64,000 nt of DNA from Enterobacter dykesii (GTDB taxonomy: Bacteria; Pseudomonadota; Gammaproteobacteria; Enterobacterales; Enterobacteriaceae): assembly GCF_008364625.2 (NCBI RefSeq), contig NZ_CP126604.1, positions 3,596,001 to 3,660,000 on the forward strand, read 5' to 3'. The translations under genes and the position numbers were made by a program. Positions 55,903-64,000 of this stretch are shown one piece after another. Within the stretch, counting starts at the first letter, position 1, and every line of letters begins with the position of its first letter. The notes below the pieces were generated by a model. It was not told the origin of the DNA. It saw nothing but the letters and a program-made list of their open reading frames with translations, and did not search any database.

Positions 55903-56265
55903 AAAAAAAGGGAGCACTGTAAAAACAGTGCTCCCGGTTCGTTTCGCAGCATTCCAGCTACAATTCGTGCTCCCTGCTCATCCGTGACAACTTTTCCTGA
56001 AGCCCGAAGGCCTGGTCATCCGTAAGCCAATACATCCTGCACACATCTTCCTGACGTGTTTGTTTCATCCTGAAACGTCCTGGCCTTCCTGACCCACCAG
56101 CCATCCTGACCGGCTCTCGTTCTCCTTCCTGGAGGTGTCCCTTACGCATCCTGCGTTATCCACTTCGCTTCATCCTGAAGCCTTCCTGCAGCGCCATCCT
56201 GACGATTCCTGTTTGAGAAACGCCATCATCCTGATGTTCGTTTGTCGTGTCGGCATCCTGTCGAC
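55903..56265 (-). ncRNA. csrB: CsrB small regulatory RNA
   Basis: A CsrA-sequestering RNA of about 363 nucleotides lies between yqcC and syd, as in E. coli. The 5' end GTCGACAGGATG matches the known E. coli start GTCGACAGGGAG. I count about 22 GGA motifs, many as CAGGATG or CAGGAAG in hairpin loops, such as CTTCAGGATGAAG and CGCAGGATGCG. The 3' part (TAGCTGGAATGCTGCGAAAC, then GGGAGCACTGT / ACAGTGCTCCC with a poly-T tail, 55903-55935) is nearly the E. coli sequence. Small open frames seen across this stretch are not genes. Transcription is expected to need BarA-UvrY. Confidence 0.96.
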
Positions 56266-56437
56266 AGAAATAGAATCCGCTATTCCGCTTCGTCTTACAA
56301 CCCACCCTTTCTGGGTTGTAAGCCGTAAGAAATCCCTGGAAACAATACAATGAACGAGTAATTCGTTGAAAAATAGAGTGATATTAATCTGAATAAAATG
56401 AGGTAATACTGAATCTTCAGCGATCTCTCACAAACGT

Positions 56438-56455
56438 TGTAAGAGATCTCTCACA
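56438..56455. promoter_or_regulatory. UvrY (BarA response regulator) binding site upstream of csrB
   Basis: The palindrome TGTAAGAGATCTCTCACA is the UvrY/SirA-type site, imperfect at one pair. It is centred about 181 bases upstream of the csrB start, very close to the spacing reported in E. coli. A partial copy, CGATCTCTCACA, lies just beside it at 56421-56432. Confidence 0.85.
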
Positions 56456-56474
56456 CGCGCTATAGCATCATGGA

Positions 56475-57020
56475 TTACAGAAGTGGCTCAAGTCGGGTGA
56501 GGAAATCCGCAAGAGAGGGGGCGAGAGTCTCGCGATTGCGGGTGCCGATAGTCTCTTTAACCACTTCACCTGACAGGTTACAGACGGAGATAACGTCCAG
56601 TTCGCTGTCCAGCGTGGCAATAAAGAGCGTAGGAGAAAGCTTAAGGCGTTTTTGCGTGACCAGATGACCAATCAGGTTTTCCTGAACGCGCTGCAGATCT
56701 TCTTCGCTCCAGGTCTGCAACAGCGTCAGCTTAATATCAGCAAAGCGTGCGGGCATATCCCCTGCGAACTGCGTGGTATAAAACGCATGAACCGCTGGTT
56801 GTACCACAATGTCCATTGCCCGTTCAACCGCATTTACATTTTGCTCGCCGTCGAAAGGTTTTGGCTGCCAGATAACATGATCGTCGACTGAAGAGATAAT
56901 GCACGGCGAAGGTACGCCATACAAATCAGCATTTTGCGGCCATGTCTGGTGCTTTTCATGCCATGCGTCGCAATAGCGGGTCGTGAAGGTAGTGAGGGCA
57001 TTTGCAGTTTCGATGTCCAC
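56475..57020 (-). CDS. syd: SecY-interacting protein Syd
   Basis: A 181-residue peripheral inner-membrane protein that binds SecY and may proofread the translocon. It matches E. coli Syd throughout, with blocks [52 protein letters not shown] and [20 protein letters not shown]. It is divergent from queF, with 69 bases between the starts, and its 3' end faces the csrB promoter region. Confidence 0.95.
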   Translation of the reverse strand: MDIETANALTTFTTRYCDAWHEKHQTWPQNADLYGVPSPCIISSVDDHVIWQPKPFDGEQNVNAVERAMDIVVQPAVHAFYTTQFAGDMPARFADIKLTLLQTWSEEDLQRVQENLIGHLVTQKRLKLSPTLFIATLDSELDVISVCNLSGEVVKETIGTRNRETLAPSLADFLTRLEPLL

Positions 57021-57089
57021 CGATTTCTCTCTTCTTGTCAGACAGGATAAACTCAGGCCATAAGTGTACCTGTAAAGTGGCTATGAAAC

Positions 57090-57932
57090 ATGTCTTACGA
57101 AAATCATCAGGCGTTAACCGGCTTAACGCTGGGTAAATCGACCGATTACCGCGATACCTACGATGCAAGCCTGCTGCAGGGCGTGCCGCGCAGCCTGAAC
57201 CGCGATCCTCTGGGCCTGCATGCGGATGCCTTGCCGTTTGTCGGCGGTGACATCTGGACGCTGTACGAACTCTCCTGGCTCAACGCGCGCGGCCTGCCGC
57301 AGGTGGCAGTGGGCCACGTTGAGCTGGATTACGCCAGCGTGAATCTCGTCGAGTCCAAAAGCTTTAAGCTCTATCTCAACAGCTTTAACCAGACAAAATT
57401 CAACAGCTGGGAAGACGTTCAGCACACCCTGGAACGTGATTTAAGCGCCTGCGCGAAGGGAAAGGTAAGCGTTTCACTGTATCGCCTGCACGAGCTGGAG
57501 GGGCTGCCAGTCGCCCACTTCAACGGGACCTGCATCGACGATCAGGATATTGAGGTGGAGAATTATGAATTCAGCGCCGATTACCTCGAAAACGCCGCGA
57601 GCGGAAAGGTGGTCGAAGAGACGCTGGTCAGCCACCTGCTGAAATCCAACTGCCTGATCACCCACCAGCCGGACTGGGGCTCGGTGCAGATCCAGTACCG
57701 CGGCCCGAAAATTGACCAGGAAAAATTGCTGCGCTACCTGGTGTCGTTCCGCCATCACAACGAATTTCACGAGCAGTGCGTGGAGCGTATCTTTAGCGAT
57801 ATTCAGAGTTTCTGCCAGCCAGAAAAACTGAGCGTTTACGCGCGCTACACCCGCCGTGGCGGTCTGGACATCAACCCATGGCGCACCAACACCGATTTTG
57901 TGCCAGCAACGGGACGGCTGGTGCGTCAGTAA
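57090..57932 (+). CDS. queF: NADPH-dependent 7-cyano-7-deazaguanine reductase QueF
   Basis: Reduces preQ0 to preQ1 in queuosine synthesis. It has 280 residues, of the long two-domain (YqcD-type) form. The NADPH-binding motif is seen as [13 protein letters not shown] (about 89-101). The catalytic cysteine lies in [17 protein letters not shown] (about residue 189), and the substrate Glu-His in [17 protein letters not shown]. It completes, with queD and queE in this window, three of the four preQ1 steps after GTP cyclohydrolase; QueC is elsewhere. Confidence 0.97.
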   Translation: MSYENHQALTGLTLGKSTDYRDTYDASLLQGVPRSLNRDPLGLHADALPFVGGDIWTLYELSWLNARGLPQVAVGHVELDYASVNLVESKSFKLYLNSFNQTKFNSWEDVQHTLERDLSACAKGKVSVSLYRLHELEGLPVAHFNGTCIDDQDIEVENYEFSADYLENAASGKVVEETLVSHLLKSNCLITHQPDWGSVQIQYRGPKIDQEKLLRYLVSFRHHNEFHEQCVERIFSDIQSFCQPEKLSVYARYTRRGGLDINPWRTNTDFVPATGRLVRQ

Positions 57933-58048
57933 TATAAATATTTTCACAATATGCGCGGTATCTTCCGCGCTTTAGGTTGTGAAACGTCACGCGCCAGGGC
58001 TATTGTAATCAACAGGGAAAGACGATAATCGTCCCGTAAGGAGCTCAC

Positions 58049-59413
58049 TTGATTACACATATTAGCCCGCTTGGCTCAATGGATATGTTGTCGCAGCTGG
58101 AAGTGGACATGCTTAAGCGCACGGCCAGCAGCGATCTTTATCAACTGTTTCGTAACTGTTCACTTGCCGTACTGAACTCCGGAAGCCTGACAGATAACAG
58201 TAAAGAACTGCTGTCCCGCTTCGAAAGCTTTGATATCAATGTGCTGCGCCGCGAGCGTGGCGTGAAGCTTGAAGTCATCAACCCGCCGGAAGAGGCCTTT
58301 GTCGACGGGCGCATTATTCGTTCACTTCAGGCGAACCTGTTTGCCGTGCTGCGTGACATCCTGTTTGTTAACGGGCAGATCCACAACGCAGGCCGTTTCC
58401 AGCATCTCGACCTGGAAAGCTCGGTCCATATCACCAACCTGGTGTTCTCCATTTTGCGTAACGCCCGTGCCCTGCACGTTGGCGAAGCGCCGAACATGGT
58501 TGTCTGCTGGGGCGGCCACTCCATTAACGAAACCGAATACCTTTATGCGCGTCGGGTGGGCACCCAGCTCGGCCTGCGCGAGCTGAATATCTGTACCGGC
58601 TGCGGTCCAGGTGCGATGGAAGCGCCAATGAAAGGTGCGGCGGTTGGGCATGCGCAACAGCGTTATAAAGAGGGGCGGTTTATCGGCATGACCGAGCCGT
58701 CAATCATTGCCGCTGAGCCGCCTAACCCGCTGGTTAACGAGCTGATTATCATGCCGGATATCGAGAAACGTCTTGAAGCGTTTGTCCGTATCGCCCACGG
58801 CATTATCATTTTCCCGGGCGGCGTGGGGACAGCGGAAGAGCTGCTCTATCTGCTGGGTATTCTGATGAACCCGGCCAACAAAGATCAGGTTCTGCCGCTG
58901 ATCCTTACCGGGCCAAAAGAGAGCGCCGACTACTTCCGCGTGCTGGACGAGTTTATCGTACACACGCTGGGCGAAGCCGCGCGCCGTCACTATCGCATCA
59001 TCATTGACGATGCCGCGGAAGTGGCGCGCCAGATGAAAAAGGCGATGCCGCTGGTTAAGGAAAACCGTCGCGATACCGGCGATGCGTACAGCTTTAACTG
59101 GTCAATCCGTATTGCGCCGGACCTGCAGATCCCGTTCGAGCCAACGCATGAAAATATGGCGAACCTGAAACTCTACCCGGACCAGCCGGTGGAAGTCCTG
59201 GCTGCCGATCTGCGTCGTGCCTTCTCCGGGATTGTGGCGGGCAACGTCAAAGAGATGGGCATCCGCGCCATTGAACAGTACGGTCCGTACAAAATCCACG
59301 GCGACCCGGAGATGATGCGCCGCATGGACGACATGCTGCAGGGCTTTGTCGCTCAGCACCGTATGAAGCTGCCGGGCTCAGCCTATATCCCTTGCTACGA
59401 AATCTGCACATAA
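58049..59413 (+). CDS. ppnN: Pyrimidine/purine nucleotide 5'-monophosphate nucleosidase PpnN
   Basis: Cleaves nucleoside monophosphates to base and ribose 5-phosphate; in E. coli it is stimulated by (p)ppGpp. It has 454 residues, of the LOG/lysine-decarboxylase-like family, with the signature [19 protein letters not shown] (about 255-273) and [15 protein letters not shown]. The start codon is TTG at 58049, preceded by AAGGAG, and gives the same N-terminus as E. coli YgdH ([19 protein letters not shown]). Confidence 0.96.
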   Translation: MITHISPLGSMDMLSQLEVDMLKRTASSDLYQLFRNCSLAVLNSGSLTDNSKELLSRFESFDINVLRRERGVKLEVINPPEEAFVDGRIIRSLQANLFAVLRDILFVNGQIHNAGRFQHLDLESSVHITNLVFSILRNARALHVGEAPNMVVCWGGHSINETEYLYARRVGTQLGLRELNICTGCGPGAMEAPMKGAAVGHAQQRYKEGRFIGMTEPSIIAAEPPNPLVNELIIMPDIEKRLEAFVRIAHGIIIFPGGVGTAEELLYLLGILMNPANKDQVLPLILTGPKESADYFRVLDEFIVHTLGEAARRHYRIIIDDAAEVARQMKKAMPLVKENRRDTGDAYSFNWSIRIAPDLQIPFEPTHENMANLKLYPDQPVEVLAADLRRAFSGIVAGNVKEMGIRAIEQYGPYKIHGDPEMMRRMDDMLQGFVAQHRMKLPGSAYIPCYEICT

Positions 59414-59431
59414 CGCGCATTAGCATCTCAT

Positions 59432-59469
59432 AAAAGCCGGGTCGCCCTGTCATGCGTCCCGGCTTTTTT
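59432..59469 (+). terminator. Terminator after ppnN
   Basis: Arms AAAAGCCGGG (59432-59441) and CCCGGCTTTT (59458-59467) around a 16-base loop, ending in TTTTTT. It lies 19 bases past the ppnN stop. Confidence 0.85.
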
Positions 59470-59927
59470 ATTAATGAGGCAATTCATACGCATCACTTAT
59501 GTCTTTTACAAACTACGCGCAAAAGCAAACGATTACCTTATTTTTTCAACCGTAAATTATCAGCCTTAATCCAAATTACCTGCCAGAAAATACTAAAAAC
59601 CCATTTCTTTACAGCTAAAGACACCTATATCACGGGTCAGTCTTTCAGCTCACATGTCGTTGGTGGTAGCCTTCGCGCCCGTAAATTCTCTTTGACGTTT
59701 TTTTAACAGAGAAATGGTCTAAAGATGCCCACTTCATAAGTGGATTATTGCATTTGGGATCAGGATCACTGATAGATTCATAACTAGAATGTATCTTTCC
59801 GCCCGCCAATAGTTACGGGCAAAAATTATTAAAAAACCGTCACTGAACGAATTTCATATTACCGTCAGGCACTTTTTCATCGGATTTGACTAAAAACCTG
59901 ACAATTTGCTTCCTCCAGGAGATACAG
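59470..59927. promoter_or_regulatory. Long upstream region of sdaCB
   Basis: 458 bases without a convincing gene; a small open frame here has no ribosome site or recognisable protein. It is AT-rich and must carry the sdaC promoter. Two hairpins are seen: CCACTT-CAT-AAGTGG (59729-59743) and GCCCG...CGGGC (59801-59820). If transcribed they would lie in the sdaC leader. Confidence 0.45.
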
Positions 59928-61223
59928 ATGGAAACCACTCAAACCAGCACCGTTGCTTCGATTGAATCCCGAAGTGGTTGGCGCAAAACGGATACCATGT
60001 GGATGCTTGGCCTTTATGGCACAGCAATCGGCGCTGGTGTACTGTTCCTTCCTATCAACGCAGGCGTCGGCGGTCTGATCCCGCTGATCATTATGGCTAT
60101 CATTGCTTTCCCGATGACCTTCTTTGCACACCGCGGTCTGACCCGCTTCGTGCTGTCCGGTAAAAACCCGGGCGAAGACATCACTGAAGTTGTTGAAGAG
60201 CATTTCGGCGTGGGCGCAGGTAAACTGATTACCCTGCTCTACTTCTTCGCGATTTACCCTATTCTGCTGGTCTACAGCGTGGCAATCACCAACACCGTTG
60301 AAAGCTTCATGATGCACCAGCTGCACATGACCCCGCCGCCGCGTGCCATTCTGTCTCTGATCCTGATCGTGGGCATGATGACCATCGTTCGCTTCGGTGA
60401 GCAGATGATTGTGAAAGCAATGAGCGTACTGGTCTTCCCGTTCGTTATTGCTCTGATGGTACTGGCTTGCTACCTGATCCCACAGTGGAACGGTGCAGCG
60501 CTGGAAACCCTGTCCCTGAGCAGCGCAACGGCAACCGGTAACGGCCTGCTGATGACCCTCTGGCTGGCGATTCCGGTGATGGTGTTCTCTTTCAACCACT
60601 CTCCAATCATCTCTTCTTTCGCCGTTGCGAAACGTGAAGAGTACGGTAATGGCGCAGAGAAGAAGTGCTCCAGCATCCTGGCGCGCGCTCACATCATGAT
60701 GGTACTGACCGTAATGTTCTTCGTCTTCAGCTGCGTACTGAGCCTCTCCCCGGCGGATCTGGCGGCAGCGAAAGAGCAGAACATCTCTATTCTGTCTTAC
60801 CTGGCGAACCACTTTAACGCACCGGTCATTGCGTGGATGGCACCAATCATCGCGATTATCGCCATCACCAAATCCTTCCTGGGCCACTACCTCGGCGCGC
60901 GCGAAGGCTTCAACGGTATGGTGATTAAATCTCTGCGCGGTAAAGGCAAGAGCATTGAAATCAACAAGCTGAACAAAATCACTGCGCTGTTCATGCTGCT
61001 CACCACCTGGGCGGTAGCGACCCTGAACCCAAGCATCCTGGGCATGATTGAAACCCTGGGCGGCCCGGTCATCGCGATGATTCTGTTCCTGATGCCGATG
61101 TACGCAATTCAGAAAGTCCCTGCTATGCGCAAGTACAGCGGTCATGTGAGCAACATCTTTGTGGTTATCATGGGTCTTATCGCAATCTCTGCGATCTTCT
61201 ACTCCCTGTACACCATGTTCTGA
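59928..61223 (+). CDS. sdaC: Serine/H+ symporter SdaC
   Basis: Inner-membrane serine transporter of the hydroxy/aromatic amino acid permease (HAAAP) family, 431 residues with about 11 membrane helices. Blocks include [20 protein letters not shown] (about 24-43), [20 protein letters not shown] and [21 protein letters not shown] chose ATG 59928 ([11 protein letters not shown]), behind AGGAGATACAG; the frame could begin 14 codons earlier without a ribosome site. It is followed by sdaB, the enzyme that uses its substrate. Confidence 0.96.
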   Translation: METTQTSTVASIESRSGWRKTDTMWMLGLYGTAIGAGVLFLPINAGVGGLIPLIIMAIIAFPMTFFAHRGLTRFVLSGKNPGEDITEVVEEHFGVGAGKLITLLYFFAIYPILLVYSVAITNTVESFMMHQLHMTPPPRAILSLILIVGMMTIVRFGEQMIVKAMSVLVFPFVIALMVLACYLIPQWNGAALETLSLSSATATGNGLLMTLWLAIPVMVFSFNHSPIISSFAVAKREEYGNGAEKKCSSILARAHIMMVLTVMFFVFSCVLSLSPADLAAAKEQNISILSYLANHFNAPVIAWMAPIIAIIAITKSFLGHYLGAREGFNGMVIKSLRGKGKSIEINKLNKITALFMLLTTWAVATLNPSILGMIETLGGPVIAMILFLMPMYAIQKVPAMRKYSGHVSNIFVVIMGLIAISAIFYSLYTMF

Positions 61224-61288
61224 TTATCACCCGCGCCGTCTTCGGACGGCGCACTCCTCCCTCTCTGACTGAAAGCAATGGACGCATC

Positions 61289-62656
61289 ATGATTAGCGTA
61301 TTCGATATCTTCAAAATCGGTATTGGTCCTTCCAGCTCTCACACCGTCGGACCAATGAAAGCCGGTAAGCAGTTCACGGATGACTTGATTGCACGCGGCA
61401 TCTTGCATGACATTACCCGCGTGGTTGTCGATGTATACGGCTCGCTTTCCCTTACCGGGAAAGGCCACCATACCGATATCGCCATTATCATGGGCCTGGC
61501 GGGAAATCTGCCGGATACCGTTGATATTGATGCGATCCCTGGCTTCATCCAGGATGTGAACACCCACGGTCGCCTGCTGCTGGCGAACGGTGAGCATGAG
61601 GTTGAATTCCCGGTTGACCACTGCATGAATTTCCATGCGGACAACCTGTCGCTGCACGAAAACGGCATGCGCATTACCGCGCTGGCCGGCGACAAAGCGG
61701 TATACAGCCAGACGTATTACTCTATCGGCGGCGGTTTTATCGTCGACGAAGACCACTTTGGTCAAACCAATACCTCTTCTGTCGAGGTGCCGTATCCGTA
61801 CAAAACGGCGGCGGATCTTCAGCGTCACTGCCAGGAGACGGGCCTTTCCCTCTCCGGCCTGATGATGAAAAACGAGCTGGCGCTTCACAGTAAAGAAGAA
61901 CTCGAACAGCACTTCACTAACGTCTGGGAAGTGATGCGCGGCGGTATTGAGCGCGGGATAACCACCGAAGGCGTTCTGCCGGGCAAGCTTCGCGTGCCGC
62001 GTCGCGCTGCTGCGCTGCGCCGTATGCTGGTGAGCACCGACAAAACGACGACGGACCCGATGGCCGTTGTAGACTGGATCAACATGTTCGCACTGGCGGT
62101 GAATGAAGAAAACGCCGCAGGGGGCCGCGTGGTCACCGCGCCGACCAACGGCGCCTGCGGTATCGTTCCGGCGGTGCTGGCGTACTACGACAAGTTTATC
62201 CGTGAAGTGAACGCGAACTCACTGGCGCGCTACCTGCTGGTCGCCAGTGCAATTGGTTCGCTGTATAAGATGAACGCGTCTATTTCCGGTGCGGAAGTGG
62301 GCTGTCAGGGTGAAGTCGGCGTGGCGTGCTCCATGGCGGCGGCGGGTCTGGCCGAGCTGCTGGGTGCAAGCCCGACACAGGTGTGCATTGCTGCGGAAAT
62401 CGGCATGGAACATAACCTTGGGCTGACCTGTGACCCGGTTGCCGGACAGGTACAGGTACCGTGCATCGAACGTAACGCGATTGCCTCCGTGAAGGCGGTG
62501 AACGCGGCACGTATGGCGCTGCGCCGAACCAGCGAGCCGCGCGTCTGTCTCGATAAGGTTATCGAAACCATGTACGAAACCGGTAAAGATATGAACGCCA
62601 AATACCGCGAAACTTCTCGCGGCGGCCTGGCGATGAAGATCGTCACCTGCGATTAA
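61289..62656 (+). CDS. sdaB: L-serine dehydratase (iron-sulfur) SdaB
   Basis: Deaminates L-serine to pyruvate and ammonia with a 4Fe-4S cluster. It has 455 residues. The N-terminal beta domain begins [26 protein letters not shown]. The catalytic alpha domain has [17 protein letters not shown] and cysteines in [20 protein letters not shown] and [20 protein letters not shown]. It is 65 bases after sdaC and ends at a clear terminator. It is SdaB by its pairing with sdaC. Confidence 0.96.
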   Translation: MISVFDIFKIGIGPSSSHTVGPMKAGKQFTDDLIARGILHDITRVVVDVYGSLSLTGKGHHTDIAIIMGLAGNLPDTVDIDAIPGFIQDVNTHGRLLLANGEHEVEFPVDHCMNFHADNLSLHENGMRITALAGDKAVYSQTYYSIGGGFIVDEDHFGQTNTSSVEVPYPYKTAADLQRHCQETGLSLSGLMMKNELALHSKEELEQHFTNVWEVMRGGIERGITTEGVLPGKLRVPRRAAALRRMLVSTDKTTTDPMAVVDWINMFALAVNEENAAGGRVVTAPTNGACGIVPAVLAYYDKFIREVNANSLARYLLVASAIGSLYKMNASISGAEVGCQGEVGVACSMAAAGLAELLGASPTQVCIAAEIGMEHNLGLTCDPVAGQVQVPCIERNAIASVKAVNAARMALRRTSEPRVCLDKVIETMYETGKDMNAKYRETSRGGLAMKIVTCD

Positions 62657-62665
62657 GCCTCTCAG

Positions 62666-62695
62666 GAAGCCTCGTTTTGCGAGGCTTCTTCCTGT
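62666..62695 (+). terminator. Terminator after sdaB
   Basis: Arms GAAGCCTCG / CGAGGCTTC (62666-62674 and 62680-62688) around TTTTG, then TTCCTGTTTT. The stem can be extended by outer GGA/TCC-type pairs. Confidence 0.75.
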
Positions 62696-62768
62696 TTTCC
62701 CCACCATTCATAGTTTCACGCTGCTAACAGTGTTACCCTTCACGCATGAGATAGAAGGGAGATTATCT

Positions 62769-63524
62769 GTGGCCGTTCATTTACTTATCGTCGATGCTCT
62801 TAACCTGATCCGCCGTATCCATGCGGTACAGGGGACGCCTTGTAAAGACACCTGCCTGCACGCGCTGGAGCAGCTTATCCGCCACAGTGAGCCCACCCAC
62901 GCGGTCGCGGTATTTGATGACGAAGCCCGCAACACGGGCTGGCGACACCAGCGTCTGCCCGACTACAAAGCCGGACGCGCCCCGATGCCGGACGATCTTC
63001 ACGCCGAATTGCCCATGCTGCGCGCCGCATTTGAACAGCGGGGCGTTCCCTGCTGGGGCGCACAGGGAAATGAAGCCGACGATCTCGCGGCCACCCTCGC
63101 CGTAAAGGTAGCCAGTGCCGGGCATCAGTCTACTATCGTTTCAACTGACAAAGGCTACTGCCAGCTGCTCTCGCCGACTATCCGCATTCGCGACTATTTT
63201 CAAAAACGCTGGCTGGACGCGCCGTTTATTGCCAGCGAGTTCGGCGTCTCACCTGAACAACTGCCGGACTACTGGGGGCTGGCAGGCATCAGCAGTTCTA
63301 AAGTTCCGGGTGTCGCCGGTATTGGGCCAAAGAGCGCCGCGCAGCTGCTGACCGATTTTCAGAGTCTGGAAGGGATTTACGCCCGTCTGGATGAGGTACC
63401 GGAAAAGTGGCGCAAGAAGCTGGAGGCGCATAAAGAGATGGCGTTTACCTGCCGGGAGATCGCAACGCTACAGACGGATTTGCAGCTGGACGGGAATTTA
63501 CAGCAGTTAAGGTTAGAGCGTTAA
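62769..63524 (+). CDS. xni: Flap endonuclease Xni (exonuclease IX)
   Basis: A 251-residue structure-specific nuclease of the 5'-nuclease family, related to the DNA polymerase I nuclease domain. Metal-site blocks are [19 protein letters not shown] (about 4-22), [20 protein letters not shown] and [19 protein letters not shown]. The helix-hairpin-helix [16 protein letters not shown] follows. The start is GTG 62769, with AAGGGAG eight bases upstream, which gives the E. coli N-terminus ([13 protein letters not shown]). Confidence 0.95.
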   Translation: MAVHLLIVDALNLIRRIHAVQGTPCKDTCLHALEQLIRHSEPTHAVAVFDDEARNTGWRHQRLPDYKAGRAPMPDDLHAELPMLRAAFEQRGVPCWGAQGNEADDLAATLAVKVASAGHQSTIVSTDKGYCQLLSPTIRIRDYFQKRWLDAPFIASEFGVSPEQLPDYWGLAGISSSKVPGVAGIGPKSAAQLLTDFQSLEGIYARLDEVPEKWRKKLEAHKEMAFTCREIATLQTDLQLDGNLQQLRLER

Positions 63525-63537
63525 CGCTTTACTGTAG

Positions 63538-63563
63538 GCCCGGTAAGCGTAGCGCCACCGGGC
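63538..63563. repeat. REP element between xni and rlmM
   Basis: GCCCGGTAAGCG...CGCCACCGGGC, 26 bases. It is the exact reverse complement of the REP after barA (48632-48657). It sits in the gap between two convergent genes and may act as a terminator for both. Confidence 0.85.
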
Positions 63564-63576
63564 AATACAACACGGA

Positions 63577-64000
63577 CTATCGCTCGTCGCGACGTCCACC
63601 GACCGCAGCCCACCAGCGACGAATATGCACCGTCACTTCTTCACGGTCGTGATACAGCTGACGCGCCTGGATCTCCACGTTGATTCCGTGTTCATCCATC
63701 TGCTCCTGAATGTAGGCCAGGTTCTGCGACACTTCCTCATAGCGCTTTTTCATCGGCAGCTTGAGGTTGAAAATGGTCTCACGACACCATCCGTTCACCA
63801 GCCAGGAGGCCATCAGCGCGGCGACTTTTGCCGGCTTCTCAACCATATCGCACACCATCCACGAGATGTTGTTACGATTCGGGCGATAGCGGAAACCGTC
63901 TTCACGCAGCCAGGTGACCTGCCCGGTGTCCATCAGGCTTTGCGCCATTGGGCCGTTATCAACGGACGATACCCACATGTTGCGTTTCACCAGCTGATAG
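63577..64000 (-). CDS. rlmM: 23S rRNA (cytidine(2498)-2'-O)-methyltransferase RlmM, 3' part
   Basis: The C-terminal 141 or so residues of RlmM; the gene runs off the window at 64000. The frame is open through the edge ([20 protein letters not shown]). [16 protein letters not shown]-like sequence ([20 protein letters not shown]) is part of the SAM-dependent methyltransferase fold. It continues with [20 protein letters not shown] and ends in [11 protein letters not shown], as in E. coli. It is convergent with xni. Confidence 0.95.
   Translation of the reverse strand, partial: YQLVKRNMWVSSVDNGPMAQSLMDTGQVTWLREDGFRYRPNRNNISWMVCDMVEKPAKVAALMASWLVNGWCRETIFNLKLPMKKRYEEVSQNLAYIQEQMDEHGINVEIQARQLYHDREEVTVHIRRWWAAVGGRRDER

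Noticed and set aside
55958-56149. Small minus-strand open frame between yqcC and syd
   Set aside because: The region is the CsrB RNA; the repeated AGGATG and AGGAAG motifs create apparent codons and start sites.
59452-59706. Possible 84-residue protein after ppnN
   Set aside because: It begins inside the ppnN terminator, has no ribosome site and no resemblance to a known protein.
59877-61145. Long minus-strand open frame opposite sdaC
   Set aside because: It is the complement of a well-conserved permease gene and is full of His, Gln and Asp runs without any domain; sdaC is clearly the real gene.

Overview
The window is chromosomal DNA from a member of the Enterobacteriaceae. Most proteins look nearly collinear with their E. 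coli counterparts, and the gene order from mutS to rlmM follows the E. coli backbone. Three features point to Enterobacter or a close relative (Lelliottia, Klebsiella) rather than Escherichia; this is an inference. They are a hydroxyarylic acid decarboxylase cluster between mutS and rpoS, a second cysG fused to the cysDNC operon, and the lack of cas genes and mazEF at their E. coli positions. No phage, IS element, tRNA or rRNA gene, or CRISPR array was seen.

Layout. 1-10.1 kb: a truncated MFS transporter, ygbA with an NsrR-like site, a SymE-type toxin gene behind a LexA box, mutS, then accessory DNA. The accessory part holds a MarR regulator divergent from a UbiX/UbiD-type decarboxylase operon, and a LysR regulator divergent from an MFS pump plus an NTF2-like protein. 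10.1-16.9 kb: stress and housekeeping genes rpoS, nlpD, pcm, surE, truD, ispF, ispD, ftsB and ygbE. 16.9-27.1 kb: assimilatory sulfate reduction (cysG-cysD-cysN-cysC and cysJ-cysI-cysH) flanking iap. 27.1-38.1 kb: an accessory block between queD and eno. It contains a large AraC/GH39-like fusion regulator with a divergent M20 amidohydrolase and MFS transporter, then queE, an amino-sugar PTS with nanE and an RpiR regulator, and an orphan SDR reductase. 38.1-48.6 kb: eno, pyrG, mazG, relA, rlmD and barA. 48.7-54 kb: the D-glucarate operon gudP-gudX-gudD-garK. 54.2-64 kb: yqcA-truC-yqcC, the small RNA CsrB, syd, queF, ppnN, sdaC-sdaB, xni and the 3' part of rlmM.

How the genes fit together. CysD/N activate sulfate, CysC phosphorylates APS, CysH and CysJI reduce PAPS to sulfide, and the extra CysG can make the siroheme that CysI needs. 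QueD, QueE and QueF are three dispersed enzymes of the queuosine precursor pathway. BarA and CsrB belong to one signalling chain (BarA-UvrY-CsrB-CsrA), and a UvrY-type palindrome lies upstream of csrB. RelA, PpnN, RpoS and MazG are linked to stringent or stationary-phase physiology. GudP/X/D and GarK together take D-glucarate to 2-phosphoglycerate, given GarL and GarR elsewhere. The accessory modules each pair one local regulator with a divergent operon, and in three cases (MarR, LysR, RpiR) a convincing inverted repeat lies in the shared intergenic region.
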